In this document: positions 60,394 to 64,000 of the stretch, in pieces
How the letters are laid out: each line of letters starts with the position of its first letter
How positions within the stretch are numbered: the first letter of the stretch is position 1
Source: Mycolicibacterium confluentis
GTDB lineage: Bacteria > Actinomycetota > Actinomycetes > Mycobacteriales > Mycobacteriaceae
DNA length: 64,000 nt
Reading direction: 5' to 3'
Assembly: GCF_010729895.1 (NCBI RefSeq)
Contig: NZ_AP022612.1
Span: 5,642,001 to 5,706,000 of the forward strand
Program-made: the position numbers and the translations under genes
Notes under the pieces: model-generated
Databases searched by the model: none
What the model saw: only the letters and a program-made list of their open reading frames with translations
Told to the model about the DNA's origin: nothing

Positions 60394-61841
60394 CGGGCGA
60401 CATACCTTTCCAGCCGGCGTTCGACGCGGCCCTGGCTGAACGAGAGGGCGAGGCAGATGACCCAGTAATACACCGCAGCCGTGCCATACAGCGCGAAGAA
60501 CTCGAAGGTCGGCGCCGCGGCGATCTGCGCCGTCCGCAGCAGTTCGGTGACCAGGATCGTGGATGCCAGCGAGGTGTCCTTGACCAACGAGATCAGCGTG
60601 TTCGACAGCGGCGGCACCGCGACGCGGGCGGCCTGCGGCAGGATGATCCGACGCAGTGCTCCGGCATAGTTGAAGCCGATCGTCTCGGCGGCCTCCCATT
60701 GGCCCTTGGGGATGCTCAGGATGGCCGAGCGGATGATCTCCGCCGCGTAGCCGCCGACGTTGAGACTGAATGCGATCACCGCGGCGGGGAACGGGTCGAT
60801 CTTCACGCCCAACTCGGGCAGCGCGTAGAAGACGATGAACAGCTGCACCAGCAGTGGGGTCCCACGGATGATCGAGATGTAGAACCGTGCCGCGGAACTG
60901 AGGATCCGGTCGGGGGAGAGTCGGGCCAGGGCGACCACCAGGGCGATCGCCAGTCCGAGGATGAAGCTGATGATGGTCAACGGAATGGTCATGGTGATCG
61001 CGGCCTTGGCCAGCGGCCACAGGTTGTCGCCGATGAGGCCCCACACCGAGCGCGATCCCGGTTTGACGTCGGTGCCCGAGGCGTCGGCCTTGAGGTACTT
61101 CTGGGAGATCGCGGTGAGGGTGCCGTCGGCGCGCAGGTCCGCCAGGGCCTTGTCGAGATCGGTGAGCAGGCCGCTGTCCTTGCGGGCCGCGAACCCCTGC
61201 TCGCTCTTCTCCCCGGTGGTCGCGGCGATCTTCACCGAGGTGTCACCGGTTTCGGCGAGGTAGGCGTAGACCGCGATGCTGTCGTTGACCGTGACGTCGA
61301 CGCGGTCCTGGTTGAGCAGCTTGATCGCCTGGGTGAAGCCCTCGACCGCCTCGACGCGGGCGCCGGCGTTGCGGGCGACCTCGGCCCAGTTGCTGGTGGC
61401 GCTCTCGGCGGCGACTTTGCCCTTGAGGTCGTCCAGCGAGGTGATGGAGTCGTCGTCGGCGCGCGTGACGATGACGCCCTCGCCGACCGCATAGGGTTCG
61501 GAAAGGTCGTATTTCGCCTGGCGTTCAGGGGTGATGGTGACCTGGTTGGCCACCACGTCGAAGCGGTTGGCCTCCAACGCGGCGAAGATCGAGTCCCACG
61601 GGGTTTCGACGAACTCGACGGGGCGGCCCAGTTTTTCGCTGACCGCGCGGGCCACGTCGACGTCGTATCCGGTCAGTTCATTGGTGGCCGGGTCGTGGTA
61701 GCTGAAGGGCGCGTACACGCCTTCGGTGCCGAATCGCAGGACACCGCCGCCCTCGTCCTTCGATGCCGATCCGCAGGCCGTCGCGGTCAGCGCGACGAGC
61801 ACGATGAGCGGCAGAAGCGCCCTCCGCAGGTAATGGCTCAC
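60390..61841 (-). CDS. Fused substrate-binding protein-permease of amino acid ABC transporter
   Basis: A 483-aa fusion. Residues 1-23 form a lipoprotein signal (LLPLIVLVALTATAC, lipobox TATAC). Residues about 34-260 are an SBP_bac_3 domain (GVYAPFSYHDPATNELTGYDVDV and LDDLKGKVAAESATSNWAE). Residues about 275-475 are the membrane permease with the EAA loop, GGYAAEIIRSAILSIPKGQWEAAETIGFNYAGA. Fusing receptor and channel makes a two-protein transporter with the downstream ATPase. The pattern AVTI-type TPWDSIFAALEANRFDVVANQVTIT matches cystine/polar amino acid binding proteins. Confidence 0.9.
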   Translation of the reverse strand: MSHYLRRALLPLIVLVALTATACGSASKDEGGGVLRFGTEGVYAPFSYHDPATNELTGYDVDVARAVSEKLGRPVEFVETPWDSIFAALEANRFDVVANQVTITPERQAKYDLSEPYAVGEGVIVTRADDDSITSLDDLKGKVAAESATSNWAEVARNAGARVEAVEGFTQAIKLLNQDRVDVTVNDSIAVYAYLAETGDTSVKIAATTGEKSEQGFAARKDSGLLTDLDKALADLRADGTLTAISQKYLKADASGTDVKPGSRSVWGLIGDNLWPLAKAAITMTIPLTIISFILGLAIALVVALARLSPDRILSSAARFYISIIRGTPLLVQLFIVFYALPELGVKIDPFPAAVIAFSLNVGGYAAEIIRSAILSIPKGQWEAAETIGFNYAGALRRIILPQAARVAVPPLSNTLISLVKDTSLASTILVTELLRTAQIAAAPTFEFFALYGTAAVYYWVICLALSFSQGRVERRLERYVAR

Positions 61842-61906
61842 CGGCGGAACGTAACAACAGCGATGGGGGTCTTACAGGGTTCTGCTCAGGATTTCTTGAA
61901 ATCGCC

Positions 61907-62794
61907 TCACTGGCCGCCCGCGTGGTAGATCCAGGGCTCGCGGGGGAGGCGGACGGGGTCGAACTCGGCGAGCATCGCCTCGGCGGTGGTTGCGGTGAAC
62001 CCCAGCGATGCTGCGATCTGCGCCAGCGCCTGCTCGATCCCAATCTCGGAAAGTGTCACCGCGCCATCGCGTTTGGCCAAACGCTTGCCTTCTGCGTTGA
62101 GCACGAGGGGTACGTGCGCATACTCGGGCACCGCGTGGCCCAGCAGAGTGGCGAGGTACGCCTGCCGCGGTGACGACGGCAGCAGATCGTCACCGCGGAC
62201 CACCTGATCCACGCCCTGGGCCGCGTCATCCACGACGACGGCGAGGTTGTAGGCCGGGACGCCGTCACCGCGGCGCAGCACCAGATCATCGACGACGCCG
62301 GTGTAGGTGCCGTGTTGCACGTCGGACACCGTGAACTCGTCGACATCGGAGCGCAACCGCAGGGCCGGTGGCCGTCCGCCAGCGCGGCGTTCGGCGCGTT
62401 CGGCGTCGGTGAGGTCGCGGCAGGTGCCCGGGTACGCACCCTCCGGCGCGTGCGGGGCGCGCGGCGCCGACAGGATGTCCTTTCTGCTGCAGAAACATTC
62501 GTAGACCAGGCCGCGCTCGGTCAGCGAGTCGATCACGCTGTCGTACCGCGCGGTGTGCGCCGTCTGGTACTCGGGTGCTTCGTCCGCGGTGACGCCGATG
62601 GCCGCCAGATCGTGCAACTGCCGCGCGGCGACGTCGTCGAACGTCCGGTCGTCGAGATCCTCGACCCTGATCAGGAAGCGGCGTCCGGTGGAACGGGCGA
62701 AGAGCCACGCCAGCACCGCGGTGCGCAGGTTGCCGATGTGCAGGTCGGCCGACGGGCTGGGGGCGAACCGGCCCGCGCCGGGCGGGCGGGTCAT
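61907..62794 (-). CDS. gluQ: Glutamyl-Q tRNA(Asp) synthetase GluQ-RS
   Basis: A 295-aa truncated glutamyl-tRNA synthetase lacking the anticodon-binding domain. The class I HIGH-like motif is HIGN at residues 19-22, the KMSKS-like motif is KRLAKRDG, and a zinc site is suggested by CFCSRKD and a later Cys in TCRDLT. It attaches glutamate to queuosine in tRNA-Asp. Its presence with tgt in the same window supports queuosine modification in this organism. The ATG at 62794 marks the family start. Its stop lies 65 bp from the transporter gene start. Confidence 0.9.
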   Translation of the reverse strand: MTRPPGAGRFAPSPSADLHIGNLRTAVLAWLFARSTGRRFLIRVEDLDDRTFDDVAARQLHDLAAIGVTADEAPEYQTAHTARYDSVIDSLTERGLVYECFCSRKDILSAPRAPHAPEGAYPGTCRDLTDAERAERRAGGRPPALRLRSDVDEFTVSDVQHGTYTGVVDDLVLRRGDGVPAYNLAVVVDDAAQGVDQVVRGDDLLPSSPRQAYLATLLGHAVPEYAHVPLVLNAEGKRLAKRDGAVTLSEIGIEQALAQIAASLGFTATTAEAMLAEFDPVRLPREPWIYHAGGQ

Positions 62795-62804
62795 GTCCCG
62801 CAAT

Positions 62805-63440
62805 CTAGCCGATGCCGGCCAGCGCCTCCTGTACGCAGGCAGCCCACGCGTCCGCCTCGACCTCGTGCACGCCGGAGTCACCGGTGAAGGCGCTGGAGAC
62901 CACGACGTCAGGGGTCACGGTCGCGAGCAGGCGCAGGCTCTCGGACAGGGGCCCCGCCTCACTGATGGGCGGGATGAACCCGGCGAACCAGTGCCCGTCG
63001 GCGCCGTGGATGAGGGTGTCTCCGGTGAACAGGTACCGCGTGCCGTCGACGGCGGTCACCAGGTAGCACGTGCTGGCCGGCGAATGGCCCGGTGTGGGGA
63101 TGACCTCGATGCCCAGGTCGTCGACGTGCCGAGTGCGCAGAGGCACATCGACGGGCGCGTGCGCTTCGATGTCGGTGCGTTCCCCCGAGGGTGCGTGCAG
63201 GCGGGTGCCGAACCGCGCCGAGATCTCCTTGAGCATCGGACCGGCCTCGTCACGGTGGGACAGGTACTGATCTGTCACCCCGCCGAGGTGATCGATCTCG
63301 TCGAAGTCGGCGTCGGTGGCAGTCGAATAGAACAGCACGTTGCCTCCCGTCCTGCCGGTCCAGACGTAGCCGTGGGTGGTCAGGCCGGGAAACGGGCTGT
63401 CGGTACGGGTTTCCCAGAGGTCGCTGCGGATCTGTTTCAT
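62805..63440 (-). CDS. MBL-fold metallo-hydrolase family protein
   Basis: A 211-aa metallo-beta-lactamase-fold protein. The later motifs are intact: [14 protein letters not shown] and LFTGDTLI. The first metal motif is altered: where HxHxDH is expected, the sequence reads [10 protein letters not shown], so one metal site may be incomplete. It is probably a thioesterase or glyoxalase-like hydrolase with reduced or different metal use. The ATG at 63440 is 34 bp after the upstream limit of a ligC homologue's stop. Preceded by the ligase gene in the same direction; gluQ follows 10 bp away. Confidence 0.82.
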   Translation of the reverse strand: MKQIRSDLWETRTDSPFPGLTTHGYVWTGRTGGNVLFYSTATDADFDEIDHLGGVTDQYLSHRDEAGPMLKEISARFGTRLHAPSGERTDIEAHAPVDVPLRTRHVDDLGIEVIPTPGHSPASTCYLVTAVDGTRYLFTGDTLIHGADGHWFAGFIPPISEAGPLSESLRLLATVTPDVVVSSAFTGDSGVHEVEADAWAACVQEALAGIG

Positions 63441-63488
63441 GCTTGAGCCTTCATGCATCCCAGGGTGGAACATCAACCATTGTTGAGG

Positions 63489-64000
63489 TCAAGGGGAGGT
63501 GCACAGACCGGGCACGATGTCGCCGAGGTCGAACGTCGCGGGCTGCTCCAACTGCGCGAAGGTGCACGACGCCGGATCGCGATCGGGTCGCCACCGGTTG
63601 AACTGCGCGGTGTGCCGGAACCGTCGGCCTTCCATGTGGTCGTAGCGCACCTCGACCACGCGCTCGGGGCGCAGAGGCACGAACGACAGATCCTTGCCCG
63701 CGTTCCACCGCGACCCACCCTCGTAGCGCCTGGTGGTGTCGCGGTCGGCCATGTGCGCCGCCCAGTTCCACGGGTGGCCTTCGAAAGTCATGACCAAGGG
63801 CTGCAATTCGGTGAACAGGGCATGCCTGGTCGCCATTGGGAACGCCCCGATCACGCCGACCGACGCCAACGAACCGTCCTCGTCGTAGAGGCCCAACAGC
63901 AGCGAGCCCACGGCGTCGGCGCCAGACTTGTGCAGGCGATATCCGGCCACCACACAGTCGGCGGTGCGCCGGTGCTTGACCTTGAACATCACCCGCTTGT
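63489..64000 (-). CDS. ligC: ATP-dependent DNA ligase LigC, C-terminal part (truncated by window)
   Basis: The C-terminal 170 or so residues of an ATP-dependent ligase, cut by the window edge. The motif V lysine pair occurs in KVKHRRTADCVVAGYRLHKSG. The OB-fold follows with LLLGLYDEDGSLASVGVIGAFP and VEVRYDHMEGRRFRHTAQFNRWRPDR. Length and order of blocks match mycobacterial LigC (Rv3731), which can act in non-homologous end joining and base excision repair. Its stop is 48 bp from the MBL gene start. The adenylation domain is off-window, so completeness is unknown. Confidence 0.85.
   Translation of the reverse strand, partial: KRVMFKVKHRRTADCVVAGYRLHKSGADAVGSLLLGLYDEDGSLASVGVIGAFPMATRHALFTELQPLVMTFEGHPWNWAAHMADRDTTRRYEGGSRWNAGKDLSFVPLRPERVVEVRYDHMEGRRFRHTAQFNRWRPDRDPASCTFAQLEQPATFDLGDIVPGLCTSP

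Overview
The window comes from a high-GC mycobacterial chromosome, most likely an environmental, rapidly growing species (Mycolicibacterium type). The evidence is gene content and recalled synteny with M. tuberculosis H37Rv, not a database search. The left two-thirds carries gene groups in the order known around Rv3775-Rv3752: a lipE-like gene, an echA21-like gene, hisC2, tRNA genes, a FadE36-like kinase, a LapA-like protein, proXVWZ, a glycolipid-binding protein, tyrA, tadA and tRNA-Ser. Homologues of tgs2 and Rv3733c follow, and the window ends inside a ligC homologue (Rv3731). Mycobacterium-specific families (LpqH lipoproteins, a PGRS-type glycine-rich secreted protein) and frequent GTG starts with 4-bp gene overlaps fit this origin.

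Layout. 1-6.6 kb: MarR regulator, lipE, nitrobindin, hisC2-lipoprotein-echA21, three tRNAs, a secreted protein and a methyltransferase. 6.6-10.6 kb: an 807-bp non-coding, locally AT-rich stretch, then a 1036-aa secreted PGRS-like protein. 10.7-14.6 kb: a kinase/acyl-CoA dehydrogenase/SDR operon and two membrane proteins. 14.7-22.1 kb: a two-component system followed by a GT39-GT2/GtrA-GT39 glycosylation cassette. 22.1-27.5 kb: alkylsulfatase, TetR regulator, metallopeptidase, phosphatase, transglutaminase-like protein and LapA. 27.6-31.1 kb: the ProXVWZ osmoprotectant transporter. 31.2-34.1 kb: glycolipid-binding protein, TyrA, TadA with its companion, and tRNA-Ser(CGA). 34.2-41.6 kb: MFS exporter, then a TetR/DUF1214/sulfotransferase/VOC/WS-DGAT/NUDIX run. 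41.6-51.6 kb: a catabolic cluster. 51.7-53.3 kb: three tandem LpqH-family lipoproteins. 53.4-64 kb: HAD phosphatase, Tgt, P450, monoamine-oxidase-like flavoprotein, DUF4185 protein, polar amino acid ABC transporter, GluQ-RS, an MBL-fold protein and the end of ligC.

The most interesting system is the 42.5-51.7 kb cluster. Four separate promoters, driving two FAD oxidoreductases, a kinase-like protein, an NCS1 permease with a 41-aa membrane microprotein, an alcohol and an aldehyde dehydrogenase, a HAD phosphatase and a GAF-LuxR regulator, share one architecture. It is GGGGTCC(TA), 20 bp, CCTATGG-like, 20 bp, then a TAGCGT/TAGACT -10 box, with identical spacing in all four. This points to a self-contained, autoregulated catabolic regulon, probably for an amine or amino alcohol; the substrate is unknown. 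Two of these promoters appear to give leaderless mRNAs.

Other features: a queuosine-tRNA pair (Tgt and GluQ-RS) 7 kb apart, a dispersed intergenic inverted-repeat family, and duplicated GT39 enzymes with glycine/proline-rich loops next to a similarly composed membrane protein.
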